This document shows, one piece after another, positions 1 through 11,500 of a stretch of DNA of 64,000 bases; within the stretch, counting starts at the first letter, position 1, and each line of letters opens with the position of its first letter. The stretch spans positions 940,001-1,004,000 of the forward strand of contig JAUIRK010000855.1 of the NCBI GenBank assembly GCA_030549495.1, written 5' to 3'. The DNA comes from Nectonema munidae (Eukaryota > Nematomorpha > Nectonematoida > Nectonematidae). Made by a program: the position numbers and the translations under genes. The notes beneath the pieces were generated by a model. The model had not been told where the DNA came from, did no database searches, and saw only the letters and a list, made by a program, of their open reading frames with translations.

Positions 1-770
1 GAGGAAAAGGGTTTATAAAGAATCAAGCAATATGTGTAAGTAAATTTAGCGTCACACATTTATTTTGATTAATCCTTTTTAAAAAATTATACAAACTAAT
101 TAATACATTCAATCAATAGCGAAGCCTACACTTTTAATATTTATTACTAGTCATATTTATAAGCCTTCTCTAATCCAGTGTTTTGGAAATTTCGTGAAAA
201 TATAGATGAGCGAAAATTGTGAGAATTGAAACAGCATGCATTATATTGTTCATCTCGCTACACCTTCAAAAATTCATTTTTAAATTTGATTTATGCGTCT
301 AAAATGAAACGTCTTCTCGAAACTTACAAGTGCGTATCAATTGCCAAACTCTTTCATTTCATTTTATATGAAGTCATTAAAAATTTAGGAGCAAAGTGTT
401 GCCATCAAGATGAGATAAGATTTAATTTCAAATCTAGGTTCATCATTCAATTGACCTTGTTCAAACGATGTCTCAAATGCTCTGAAACAGTTTCATTAAA
501 ATATTCATCCAACGTTCACCCCATTTCAACTTCATCATAATTTTTGCGATTCACCAGACCAAATTCATAATCTTATAATTTAATGGGAGAGAGACCGTTT
601 GATTCAAATTCACTTAGAGCTAGGGTGAATTTTGCTTTGAATAGAATTTTCGGAGGGTGCACACTACGCTCTAAGCCTTTCCTGGATACCGGCCTCATGG
701 GATGAGTTTATCGTTTTAAGGACGCTAACATTGTGTTTTAAAGATTTCACTAGAAAGAAGATTTTTTGAA
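1..770. other. No recognisable gene (left edge)
   Basis: AT-rich sequence with no convincing exon. The 104-codon open frame at 226-540 has no splice-site context or family resemblance. A GC-richer patch at about 585-700 is neither clearly coding nor a repeat I recognise. Confidence 0.4.
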
Positions 771-840
771 TGAAATCCCAGCCAAAAGCGACTCAAACTG
801 AGCAATCTTTATTTGTTTTTAGACAAAATGCAATGCTGGA

Positions 841-848
841 TATAAAAG
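841..848 (+). promoter_or_regulatory. Possible TATA box
   Basis: TATAAAAG lies 35 bases before the ATG at 876. A start site about 30 bases downstream would leave an almost absent leader, so it may be coincidental or may serve the second in-frame ATG at 891. Confidence 0.25.
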
Positions 849-875
849 AACAAGAGTACCAGCTGTGCCTGAAAA

Positions 876-1310
876 ATGAACAAGAACCAGATGCCGCCTT
901 ACTCAACATTCCTAGGCCATCTTCTAGAGCTGGTGCCTTCATTCTGCAAGAATTGCTACATCTGTGGCTTCTATGGCAACAACTCCAGCTTCACCAACAT
1001 CGCCACTTTGGTCGAGAGAAACAAACAGGGTACGCCGGAAGAAAATCCGGTCTACAACAACTACCACCGAAAGAGTGTTACCGATGGATTTGCCTCTGGT
1101 GACAAGTACACTCTGAATCTACACAAAAAACACACCTCATGCATCATATGTAGCCAGGACCGAGAAAAAAATGCTGCAAATTCCTCAAAAAAGGTCCTCC
1201 ACTTTTCTTCTCGGGAGTCTTTCGTGGAAAACGCATGGAAAACTACACCTACCCCCAAGATATATTGCCTAAAACAGACTTCTTACTTCTTAGACAAACT
1301 AATGAACTGA
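876..1310 (+). CDS. Unrecognised protein, single or terminal coding exon
   Basis: Open frame of 144 codons, used here from ATG 876. Codons from about 930 to 1120 are rich in C at the third position (AAC, TAC, ATC, GGC), unlike the surrounding AT-rich DNA, which supports coding. The peptide has a cluster CKNCYICGFYGNN and a later CIIC pair, which could bind metal, and an NPVYNNY stretch. No signal peptide or membrane segment is evident. A poly(A) signal follows 55 bases after the stop, as expected of a 3' end. The other + frames here are also open for part of the length, one of them S/T-rich, so the frame is a judgement. It could be the last exon of a gene starting left of the window. I do not recognise the family. 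Confidence 0.4.
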   Translation: MNKNQMPPYSTFLGHLLELVPSFCKNCYICGFYGNNSSFTNIATLVERNKQGTPEENPVYNNYHRKSVTDGFASGDKYTLNLHKKHTSCIICSQDREKNAANSSKKVLHFSSRESFVENAWKTTPTPKIYCLKQTSYFLDKLMN

Positions 1311-1364
1311 TTGACTTACTATCAATGTAATGATAAGAGATCAACTGTATTTCTTTTACCTTCA

Positions 1365-1370
1365 AATAAA
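1365..1370 (+). terminator. Poly(A) signal AATAAA after the 876-1310 frame
   Basis: AATAAA lies 55 bases after the TGA at 1308-1310, in normal position for a 3' UTR. Confidence 0.35.
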
Positions 1371-1548
1371 CTTTAGATTAAAACAACTTGATATTAAGCA
1401 CAAAAAAGCACATTTAGAATAATAATTGAACTTCAAAATTTGTAAAAACTCAAAATTTAATCTGAAATGCAATTAGAGTCAATCCAAACATCTTAATTTT
1501 AATTTAAGTATTTTTCTGACTATTCGTATAATAAAATTAAAACTTGTG

Positions 1549-1600
1549 TCGAACTATGAAGAAAGGAGGCTTCAAGCGAAATCAACCCGGCTCACGCCCC
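1549..1600 (-). mobile_element. tRNA-derived SINE fragment (copy D)
   Basis: Read on the - strand this starts GGGGCGTGAG and ends CTTCATAGTTCGA, matching both ends of the SINE at 57721-57872. About 55 bp of the middle, including the B box, is missing. It is the most internally deleted copy in the window. Confidence 0.5.
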
Positions 1601-1739
1601 CAGTGTGTTGTTGCACTCAATGTGAACAACTATTAAAAATTTTGATATTATCTTTCCGCCACTCAAATGTCAAGAGAGATAGAAAATCTTTAAGAAAAAA
1701 TTTGTATTTATGCGGATAATGACGGACTTAACTCATCAT

Positions 1740-2420
1740 GTTGAGTGTATTTAAATGGGCAGTTCGATTAATTTAATTTGAAATTAAAGTTTTTTTTAAT
1801 TGGAGTTGTTTTAATTAGAAATAATTAATTTAAAAAATAATTAAAATTAGAATTCCATTTTTTAAATTTAAAGTTAAAGTTGAAGTACAGTCATTTTGGT
1901 TGGAAGTTCATTTAATTTAATGTAGGATTTAATTGTCTCGATTTACCTTTTGTGTTTAAACGTAGAGTTTGGATATTATTATTTAGATTCATTAGAGGAC
2001 AGTAAAATTTTATTAAAACAAATTCTATGACAAAATATTATCCACCACTCTGGTCTGCTTCAAATCAAATCTGCCGTTGCGAGAAAGAAAGAGAAGCATG
2101 AGAGCATAATCCTCTTTCTTTTCTACTTATTCACCTCTTTTAACTTTCTTAGATGAATTCTTAGCCGTATTTTCTCTCTTCTGTTTTTTTAAATTCGATA
2201 AACCTTTTTTTAATTTGAAGTTCATTTTTTCAAATTTGGAATTAGTTTTAAAAAAATTTGAAGTTTTTTTGAATTTTTTAATTCATATTTTATCATTTTA
2301 ATTTCAATTATTTTAACATCAAATTCAGGTTTTATTAATTTGAAAAACCAGTATTTTAATATGAAGTTCTTTTTTTTAATTTGTAAAACAGCCGAAGTTT
2401 CATTTAATAACTTAAAATGT
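1740..2420. repeat. Degenerate T/A-rich repeat around TTTGAAGTT
   Basis: Runs of T and A interspersed with variants of AATTTGAAGTT recur on both sides of a more complex core at about 2030-2160. It looks like a decayed simple or satellite-like repeat with no coding potential. It separates the 876-1310 block from the phosphatase-like gene. Confidence 0.4.
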
Positions 2421-2606
2421 GCGCTTAATTTTTCAATAATTAGAATTTGAGTACATACTACTTCGCTTTAATTCGGCACATCTTGAAATCGAATGGAATA
2501 ATGACGTTTTCTTTGCTCAAACTCTTTCCCAAGATCTAAATTTTGAACTTAAAAGCTGGAGTGTTGAGGCTTTTTAAAGGCTTTTCTTTGTTACTGCTTG
2601 TTTTAG

Positions 2607-2784
2607 TTGCCTAGTGTGTTCATAGTGTCTGATTTTTCAAGTGGAGATGCAGAACCCAACTTTTCCAAGCGGAAAAGCATCAATGGCTGGGTCGAAGGCC
2701 TGAAAGGAGATGAAGAGTGTGAACAGCAAATGCAGATAAACTTCCAGTATCCCATCATTCCTTCCCACGATAACTTCGACAAGA
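2607..2784 (+). CDS. Pseudophosphatase exon, N-terminal part
   Basis: Follows TGCTTGTTTTAG and ends AAGA|GTACCT in phase 1, which joins exactly to the next exon. The frame is acidic and polar (GDAEPNFSKRKSINGW, GDEECEQQMQINF). Another acceptor, TTTTTCAAG at about 2641, would shorten it; the first 35 bases look less codon-like. The donor is weak. Confidence 0.5.
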
Positions 2785-4707
2785 GTACCTTTTTCTTTAC
2801 CTTATGGGCCGCCGAAGTTTTCATCTACACATTTTTGTTTTTCAAATCCAATATTATGTCTACAAAATAGATACTAAAGTGCATATGATTTTTATAACGG
2901 AAACTCGAAATCAATGTCCAGCTTAGATCTTTTTGACGATGAATTAGCTTTGTCAAGTTCTCTTTTTACTAATAAAGCTAACTTGGAAATGAGGAACTTT
3001 AGTTACAAAGAAAAATATTTAAATGTCCGTAGGATTCTTTAGGAACTGCAAATCGGATTAAAGATATTTCTGGGAACGTTTAAATTTAATTGGAAAAAAC
3101 AAAAATTCGTTACATCTGAAACTAATTTTAAAAATAATTATTATCTTTGTTCCTGTTTTTTTGTACAAATATTATGTTTTCCAATTCACACAACGTATCC
3201 CCTATTTCGTTTTCTAAGCAAAATAATTGAATTCTTTCAATAGCTCTTACTCTTTAGATTATTTTGATCAATGTTCAAATCCATTACCCCTCTTAAACAT
3301 TATCTAAGTTAAGATTGTTATTAACATCAAGGATTGCAGGATAATCATCAACAATTTTTATCTCATTAACATCACTAAAAAACACATATGGGCTCAAATA
3401 CTTTTGTATTTTTCTTTAAAACTATTTGAAGCACTTACCAAAAGTATTAGAAGAAAAAACAAATTCTTTTCAAATACACTTCACGTACTTCTCTACATAA
3501 TTTCTTGTAAAATTGGTCTCGCTCGTTGAGGCCTGAAATCGCACAAGCTCTACTAACATATGTAGACGTCATTTTTCTATGTTACCGCAGATGTCTACGT
3601 GTATCCTATCCTTTCGTACTTGTTCGTGGGGAGCATAGAGTCAACGTATTACGAGCACAGCCTGTGCAAGTTCAAGATCGACTCCATCGTGGACCTTATC
3701 GGAAAAAACAAGGACGAGAAAGGGGCCTACAATCGGATCCCTTGCACTTGCTCATCCCAGGTGGAGCACTCGCGGAACAAACTCTGCATCAACATCGATG
3801 ATGACGAAAACGAAAACATTCTCCAGTACTTCAATGACGTGAACTCATTCATCCAAGCCTCCAGGTATGCAGTAGGGATGTAAAAACGAAAAATTCAAAA
3901 CCGTTTTCGTGAATCCACGCTTTTTCGAAGATATTTCAAAGTTTGTATAGTAGACAATTAGTTATAAGCTTATTTCAAAATATTGGTATTCTTCCTATTA
4001 GTTTGTATAACAAATTTTTGTTGAAATGTCCTGAATTTTTAACGCAATGTTGTACTGCCTATTGTAAATTTTGCGTAATTTCCTAAACCAAAAATTTACT
4101 AAATTCGCCATCCAACAACAACACATCGATGGTTCTTGATAAATTTTTTAAAATTGAGAAGAAAATATTTTGCATTTAATAGGATATTAGATTTTAATAA
4201 TTGTAATAATTAAATTGTCACCTGATTTTGGGGTGTTGAACGAAGTCACTAAGATTAATTTTTTACATCAGCACACATGTGTAACAGGAAAAGCATGATC
4301 AAATAAACATTCCGCAAAAGTAAGAATGCACTTTCATAGAAGGGTCAGTTGCTAATCGCATCTGTATAAAATAAAACGCCTTTTTTAAATACTACATTTA
4401 CTAGTTCTTACAACCTTCTCTTTTTATTTTTCAACGTAGAAAAAACAAGAAAAAGATTTTGGTGAGGTCAAAAGAAGGCAGATCGCGATCCGTCACGATC
4501 GTGATTCAATACCTCATGAAGTTCCACAATATGTCGTTGAAGCAAGCGAAAATATTTGTTAGGTCCAAACTACCACAAGTTAAAATCAATTTTGGGTTTG
4601 AGCATGCCCTCCAAAAATGGGAAGCCATGATTCACGCAAACTACAACTTATTCCCAACATCCGATCATCAAGTCAAACCGTTCAAATGGAAGAACATTTT
4701 TTCTTGA
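2607..4707 (+). CDS. Dual-specificity-phosphatase-like protein, probable pseudophosphatase (5' end missing)
   Basis: Three exons join in phase: 2607-2784, 3591-3864 and 4440-4707. Known DSPs dephosphorylate Tyr and Ser/Thr through an HCxxGxxR loop. The fold is recognisable: YPILSYLFVGS (beta-strand region), LCINIDDDENENI (usual general-acid region), then ILVRSKEGRSRSVTI and MSLKQAK..VRSKLPQ..NFGF. In the loop the catalytic Cys is Ser and the preceding His is Arg, as R-S-K-E-G-R-S-R (4465-4488). By analogy with STYX-type proteins it would bind, not hydrolyse, phosphoproteins in cytosol or nucleus. The C-terminus ends soon after the domain. No start codon is visible upstream, so at least one 5' exon is missing. 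Domain assignment is strong; loss of activity is inferred from the residues. Confidence 0.75.
3591..3864 (+). CDS. Pseudophosphatase exon, first half of the DSP domain
   Basis: Acceptor TTACCGCAG, donor CCAG|GTATGC; enters in phase 1 and leaves in phase 2. Encodes VYVYPILSYLFVGSIEST through FNDVNSFIQAS. Codons are GC-rich at the third position relative to the introns. Confidence 0.8.
4440..4707 (+). CDS. Pseudophosphatase terminal exon with altered active-site loop
   Basis: Acceptor TTTTCAACGTAG. The split Arg codon joins to KNKKKILVRSKEGRSRS. Stop TGA at 4705-4707. Contains the signature loop with Ser in the Cys position (codon TCA, 4468-4470). Confidence 0.8.
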
Positions 4708-4710
4708 ATC

Positions 4711-4716
4711 AATAAA
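4711..4716 (+). terminator. Poly(A) signal AATAAA
   Basis: Begins only three bases after the stop codon, giving a very short 3' UTR. Confidence 0.6.
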
Positions 4717-7070
4717 GATTTTAAAAGTGTAATAATACGCAAGAAAGCCATATGTTCCTTCTTTTTATTTATGCATCGATTCATGATAAAATTAGAAAAA
4801 GTTTTTTAAGAGAAAAGAAATGACTATATGGGTTTGCCGCTTCGACAACAAAAACAACAAAAAGCATCTTTCAAGTTTTCAAATCTGAGATTTCTTTTCC
4901 ATAAACTTCACACACTTCGTTAAAAGCTTTTCATCATTAACGACTTCAGTTTGCCGAGTGGAAAAGTTTTCTAGGAAAAATTAAAATGTTTTTTGTATTA
5001 AAAAATTTTGAAAGTATTGAAAAATATAGCAAGCTCTCATAACTTACCAAAACTCTTGTAAAGGCATTCTTGAAAAAAGGGTTTGTGAGCATTTTATTTT
5101 TTTATATAAACGATACATCTATTTTATAGAAATACGCTGTGCTGTATAAAACATGCATCAGTGAATATTCTTTCAAACTGAAGCAACAAATCTTTCAATT
5201 AGTCTCTGTGTTTGTCACTTTTGAGTGAAGGGAGGCTTTGTCAAATCCAACAAGACCAGAAAAACTTTTTTGAAATGTAAATTTTATTTCCTGGAGTATG
5301 GACTTGTGAAGCAAAGATCGCTAACATTATTTTCTCCATAGCGCTTATTTATTTGGGTGTCATATCTTATTTGTACTAGTTTTGACACGATTATTGAGTT
5401 ATAGGCATCAATATTGCTACTTCAAACTAGGAATTAAAATTTTTTGTTTAGAAATGCTTCAGTCATCAACTTGTTCATTTAAAGTATCGGAGGAAAATCT
5501 TGTTCGGTTCTTTGAACGAAAGATGTCAAAAAATGAAAATAATGCTTTTCATCGAGTGTTTGTTGTGTTCACTTTTCAATTGTTAAAGATGATAGGACAA
5601 AAAATTTTCAATAAATATAACCGATTTTGATTCGTTTCCATTTTGATCAAGTTTCAAATATCTCCCGAATCCTTCAAATATCTTAGTGCCTATCCCTAAT
5701 TATAATTTTCTATATTTCTATGTTGCTATCATGACACCTATTTTAAGAATTATAAACATTTTTTTTAATCTTCGATATCAAAATCTCATATTAAAAGTGG
5801 GATAGTATCGGAATTTTAGAACTAAAGCTAAACCCATATTTACAAATTAAACATTTGGAAGTGATTGGATACTTAAAAAAATTATTTTGCCTGACCTCAC
5901 TCTATCAGTCGTCAGGCAATACCATGGGAGACAAAAAAAGAAAGAAAGAAATGAAGGCATACAAAATATAGTGTTTGCCAGGCATACTGAAAATTTACAT
6001 TAAATTATTATTGATTGATTATTATAAAAAGGGGTATTATTAGACATAAAATTATATGAAATGTCAAAAAAATAAGGAAGTCAGAACTTCTTTTTCAATT
6101 TTGAGCTCAACTATATCCCCTAGTGTTCATACACTTATGTTTTAACTTGTTTTCTTTTGTGTCTTGTTATTTAGCATCATTAGATAATATGTAAGAAAAT
6201 GGAAGGATATCTGCATATTGATCATTATTATCATCATATTATAAACCGGGTGAACAAAAGTCAATTTTTCTTAAAAGAACTGTAAACCAATTTTAAACGA
6301 GTTGGAACTATTTTTTTTTCTGTTTTTTGGATTTTTTGGGTTAATAAAATTCAAAAATAATTTTACATCAACAAATTTTTTTTATTAATCCAATATAAAC
6401 TAAGGAACAAGTTCTTATAATTAAAAAAAACTTTAAATTATTCATTTTTCCTACAATAAGTCAAAAAATAGAATTTTTACGTCAAAAGTTCTTTGCCCTG
6501 ATTACAAGCAATTAAAATATTTTAAAATCTGCATGTGCGCCATAAAATACTTGATTAAAATTTTTAATTTATTAGTTCGTTATATCAGTTAAGCGTGATT
6601 AAGCGCAAAGATAATTGGACTTGAATAGTAACTCATCTGTGACTTGTTTTGATATCTTCGAAAAGAAGAGAATTCTCATGATTTTTGTCACTCTCCTCTA
6701 AAATTTTGAAGGGATGAAGACTTGCGATATCCTTTCATATTTTTATTCACTATATCTATTACATATTACTACCATATACCTAGAATTTCCTGGGAGCTTG
6801 ATTTGACACTTTTTGAATTGAATTTATTCCGCGTATGATTTGATATAATGACAAATGGGTAGACAAGTATTTAAAGATCATTGTGCAGAATTTCATAGTG
6901 CATCATCATCATTGTGCAGTGTATTTATTTGGATTTTTTTTGCATTAAAGTTTGATTGGTGCTTGATTGATAAAATAAACTTTTATCGAATAAATTTGAC
7001 TAAAATAATTAATCACAAATATTCCATTCTAATGATCTCTAATTTTATTGGATGCAACAAGTTGGTACGC
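4717..7070. other. Intergenic, nothing recognised
   Basis: AT-rich sequence with scattered homopolymer runs. Short open frames at 5382-5630 and 6855-7073 have no family resemblance or splice context. Confidence 0.5.
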
Positions 7071-7074
7071 TGAC

Positions 7075-7371
7075 AATTGGCCGAATAGACAATTGGTCGA
7101 CAGACATTTTGCCAAGGGATATTTGGTCTAATAAAAATTTTACCAAATGGACATTTTTGGCCGAACTTCTAGTGGATAAAATTATTCACAGAAGTTAAGA
7201 ATAGAAAAAGAATAGAAAATTACGCTGTAGATTTATTTCTATAGGGCACAAGTTGCTTGCAAACTTAGTGAAATATTTCAATTTTTCTTCTACAAAAATT
7301 GCCAAAGTGTCTATCCTCCATTCGACCAAATGTGCGTTCACGGGCAATTTGGCAAAAACAAAAAGAACTTT
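7075..7371. mobile_element. Short inverted-repeat element (MITE-like)
   Basis: Left end carries TTGGCCGAATAGACAATTGG, GACATTTTGCC and ATTTGGTC; the right end, reverse-complemented, carries TTTGCCAAATTGCC, ACATTTGGTCGAATGG and GACACTTTGGC. The ends are imperfect inverted repeats built from the same short motif, flanking about 170 bp of unrelated AT-rich sequence. This is the style of MITE end common in invertebrates. No target duplication found; superfamily not assigned. Confidence 0.5.
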
Positions 7372-8065
7372 ATGCTAACGCACTGAATTTACAATTATTT
7401 GCGAGTAACTTAGAGCAGAGGCAAATTTAAATTTAAATTTAAATCAATATTTGAGATGATTTATTTTGTCAAATTTATGGGACAAAATTTCCTTCTCTAA
7501 ATCTGCGAAAACTTGAAAAAAGAGTAATTGTATTAGAATTAGTGTGATTATTTTTTAAGAAAAAATTATTTTTTATTTCAGTGAGGTATTCAAAAAATTG
7601 GAAAAACTAAAATAAATTTTTTTTAATATTACCTTTCAATTCGTTCACATAATAATTTGTTTGAGGTATAAACTTTTTTAAAATAGATTTAAAAAATATG
7701 TTTGTTATAGTTGTGTGTGAGAAAAATTGATTGGATAAGTGATGCCAAAAATAAGTTAGAATGTACTTTTCATAATCATTTTTTGAATTTTCCAAATTTG
7801 GTTACATTTTTTAACAAACTTATTGCCATTCAGAATTTTCATTTATGCAAATGACTATTAATAAGAAATCATTTTCAATTTAGTTTACAAAGTTTTTTCA
7901 GATAGAACTTAAACTAAACTAATTTTCCTAATTACTAGTTTTCCTAATTAAAAAGTTGACTTAATTAAAGGTTTTTCGTGGTTTATGAAAGAACTTTCCC
8001 TTTTTCAGACTATTTTTCATACTGGAAGTTTTTTTTTATCTATCCTGGTGTGATCAAGTGAAGAT

Positions 8066-8071
8066 TTTATT
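8066..8071 (-). terminator. Possible poly(A) signal for the long sidestep transcript
   Basis: AATAAA on the - strand, about 240 bases after the stop of the last predicted exon (8309). Common by chance in such AT-rich DNA. Confidence 0.25.
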
Positions 8072-8240
8072 ACTTCATTTTTTAAATCCCATTTATGAAA
8101 AAAGTTTTTTGATTAAAAAAAAGATATAGAAGGTAAGATTTTAAATTTCTTCACATATGTGTATCAGATTGGAAAATTATTACTTAGTTACCATCTTTGA
8201 AATTTAAAAATGAATTTTGCACAAATTTTCAACAATATTG

Positions 8241-8290
8241 TCGAACTATGAGAAAAATGGGTTGCTGTCGGGGTTGAACGCAAAACCTTG
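8241..8290 (-). mobile_element. Degenerate SINE fragment (copy E)
   Basis: TCGAACTATGA, then GGGGTTGAACGCAAAACCTTG, parallels the 57.8 kb SINE in the same order (TCGAACTATGAAG, GGGATCGAACCCAAAACTTTG). Heavily diverged, and in the 3' flank of the sidestep gene. Confidence 0.35.
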
Positions 8291-8308
8291 TAACACATCT
8301 ACCTACTT

Positions 8309-8566
8309 TCAAAGCGACTCCCTACCAATCCTACTGAATAATTGGAAATTGGAAAAGATGGGCAAAAATGAATCGGATGAGGAGAGATGTAGAATAGCTG
8401 TACTTTCTTCTCTTCCGTTGGCACATCTGTTATTGCTGTTGTTGTTGCTGTTGTTCATATTTGAGTTTTGTGTTTCTATTGTAAATTTGCCAAATCTGCC
8501 ATCGTGTGACGATGTCACATTCACCACTTCATTTTTGTGGAGAGGAAGGTTTGTCGATGATTTTCT
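8309..8566 (-). CDS. Sidestep-like exon 16, C-terminal cytoplasmic tail (distal form)
   Basis: Acceptor TTTTTAG, phase 0, reading RKSSTNLPLHKNEVV through an Asn-rich stretch NMNNSNNNSNN to IGRESL and a stop. The phase agrees with exon 15. Tail sequence is too divergent to confirm by family resemblance, so this rests on phase and codon quality. Confidence 0.5.
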   Translation of the reverse strand, partial: RKSSTNLPLHKNEVVNVTSSHDGRFGKFTIETQNSNMNNSNNNSNNRCANGREESTAILHLSSSDSFLPIFSNFQLFSRIGRESL

Positions 8567-11500
8567 CTAAAAATAGATCTTTAAATAGATTGTATAATAT
8601 CTTATATTTTTTTTGTAAAATGTTGAACAAACAAATTATTTGAACTGATAAAAAATAACAAGTTTCAAATATCAATATTTTGACAATCTAAATGAAAAAC
8701 CTGAGCTTTTGCATCAAAAAAAGTCTTCTTTTTTTTGCATAAAAAAGATTTTATTGGAATTATGAATTCTTGACTAGATTCCGCAAAACCTTATTTCTTC
8801 AGAGAAGAAATGAACCAAAGTGATGTTACATTTTTCTTCTATAATATAATTTTCTGAAGCAAGAAGAACTTTTGGTCAAATGCATTCAAGAACTCATAAT
8901 TCAAAAAGATCACAGTAACAAAGTCCATCAGTTTTTCAAAATATTATTCTTATGGGTACTAAGATTCATGAAACGTTGACATCTCGAAGCAATACTTTGT
9001 AAACACAAATAGTGCCTTATGAATTCATATAACAGCGACAAATTCAAAGCACAGAAACTTGATAACAAAAAAAAGGTTACAGTACTCAGTTCAACTACGC
9101 TTTTAAATGACTGATTATGAAATTTTGTATTTTTGACTTTCAAAGTGACGTAATTTGTGAATTAGATAAAAAGGACATATTTTTAACATAAAAGAAGTTT
9201 CAAAATATCAACATAAATAACAATAATTTTATTTTTGAACGGAAAAAAACAAATTTTTTTTTTGAAATATTGAAATGAATAAAATGACAAAAGTAAGGAT
9301 TTTCTAGCTTTGTTTAATTTCATATGGCATTGCATAGACATTGAAAGTATATTAATAGCCATAATAACTCACATTCCAATAAAAATAAGCACGAATATTC
9401 AGTTTTGACGGAGCTAAATAAATCTTATAGAGCAGAATATAATTTTTGAGAACAAAAATTGCGCGGATATCTACGGTTTTTCTATGAAGCATGTTAAATT
9501 GACTATCAACTAAACATTGCTAAGTATTTTGCGATAGGGTTTCATTCTTGCTTAAAGTTCGGAGTTTATCGTAAAGTTTTTAAGCTCTTTAAGTTTGTCC
9601 CATTTTCAAAACTTACAAATTTCACTTTGCTTTACAAATTTCACTTTGGTTTTAGAGAAAATGTCTCTTTATTAATGAAATTATTGATAAACTTCAATCC
9701 GGCCTTGCTGTTTTAACATTCTTTATTGACTTTACTAAAGCTTTTGATATGATTCCACATAATCTTCTCATTCAAAAACTAAATTTGTATCGATTTCTAG
9801 ATCAGTCATTATCCCTCATCGTGTCGTATTTAAAAGATCGTCAACAACAGGTTGTCATTAATAGTTCTTTTTCTAAAAAATAAATGTTGTTTCAGGTGTT
9901 CCTCAAGGTTCTATTTTGGGCTCATTGCTCTTTTTAATATTTTCAAATAATCTGCACTTATCTAATGAAAAACTGTCTTTTTTCACGTTTGCTGATGGAT
10001 CCTACAATAAATACACCTTTTTCTTTGGATGAGGAAACTATTAGTGTCAATTACTTTAATGATCAATTAAATGGAATTTTAAATTGGTGTTCCGTAAACA
10101 GTATGAAAGTAAATTTCAATAAATCTCAAGCGATGCTATTCACAAGTAAGAGTGAAACTAAAATTAACTCGATAATTTCATCTTCAAATGCACTGAATCT
10201 TTTGAAATAGTATACGTGTTTCCATTGACAGTAAACTAAAATGGGGCTGTCACATTGCTTGTATTGTGAACAAACCATCAAGAGTTACTGGTATTCTTAA
10301 ATTTTTCCAGAACGCCTTTAGCTTAAAAGTCAATAAATTGCTCCATGATTCATTTTTTTATCTTATATAAATTATTGTCTTGTCTTGTGGGGACATAATG
10401 ATCTCACATTATTAATTGGACTACAAAAGAAAGCATTTAGGTTGATGTACAATGCGTATTTCCTATCCCATACGAGCTCACTCCTTTTTGATGCTGAAAA
10501 AAGTGCGGAAAATTGATGATTTGTATGAGTACAACCTATAGCTTTGATTACTTATAAGTTCTTCAACAATCAGCTTCCTGATACGTTTTTAGATGTTTTA
10601 CATTTTAAGCCAATGAAAGATAGATATGCTTTACGAAATAAATTGAAAACAATTCTCCCATATTATAAAAGATGGAAATATTATCAAATTTAAATTGGCT
10701 GAGTTTTGGAACAATAATAATTTGCATCTGCTCAATTGCCTAAGTTTAGTTCAAGCGGATTCAAGAAAAAATGAAAGAAAGATACATAAGTAACTCTTTT
10801 TCCTTTAAATTTTCAATCCAATCGGATTCTTGATGTTTCCAACTGCTTATTGTGAATTTTGTGTATATTTTTATTAGTGAACGAATGCTTTTTTTGCATC
10901 TATTCTAAATCTTCTAATCCTAATGTCAATATTATGAATTATTTATCTAACCCTTGTATTATCTTTTTTCTTTGTGCAATATCATTTGAGCTGCTCATGG
11001 GCCTTTTGGATTGCACAGTTTTCTTTTTTTTCATATATACATTTTTTTTATTGTTGTGTGTCTTTTTGTTATGGTAATTTTAATGTCTCACATTCTGATT
11101 TTTATTTATTTCGAGTTAATTTTCTACTTTTTTTTTAATTCAAACAGCTTTGATGGAGTTTGATTCTACTCACTTAGATTATAATCATTAATACTTTATG
11201 CAATCATTGTTTCACTCATGTTTTGTTTCAAATAAACTTCTTCTTCTTCTTCTTCTTCTTCTTATAGAGCAGACAGATGAGTCAATACTTATTTGAGTGT
11301 TATCAGAAAAGTTTTGTAAACTATATGACGAGATAGGAACTATAACTGATTGAAAAAATAGCATCTACCAAAAGATAACCGAGTTTAACACACACATCAA
11401 AATAAGGAAAAATATCACATATGTGATGATGATCATTTGGATTTAGGAAAATCGATTTGGCGAATTAACTTTTTTTGATTTCTTTTTTTATTCAAAATAT

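Noticed and set aside
226-540. 104-codon open frame near the left edge
   Set aside because: No splice context, no domain, AT-driven composition; long frames like this arise by chance here.
770-1102. Alternative + frame over the 876-1310 block
   Set aside because: Its codons after about 930 read as an out-of-frame shadow (Leu/His/Gln-rich) while the other frame has C-rich third positions.
8217-8570. Leu-rich + strand frame with a poly-Leu run
   Set aside because: The run is the complement of the Asn-rich coding exon of the sidestep-like gene on the other strand.
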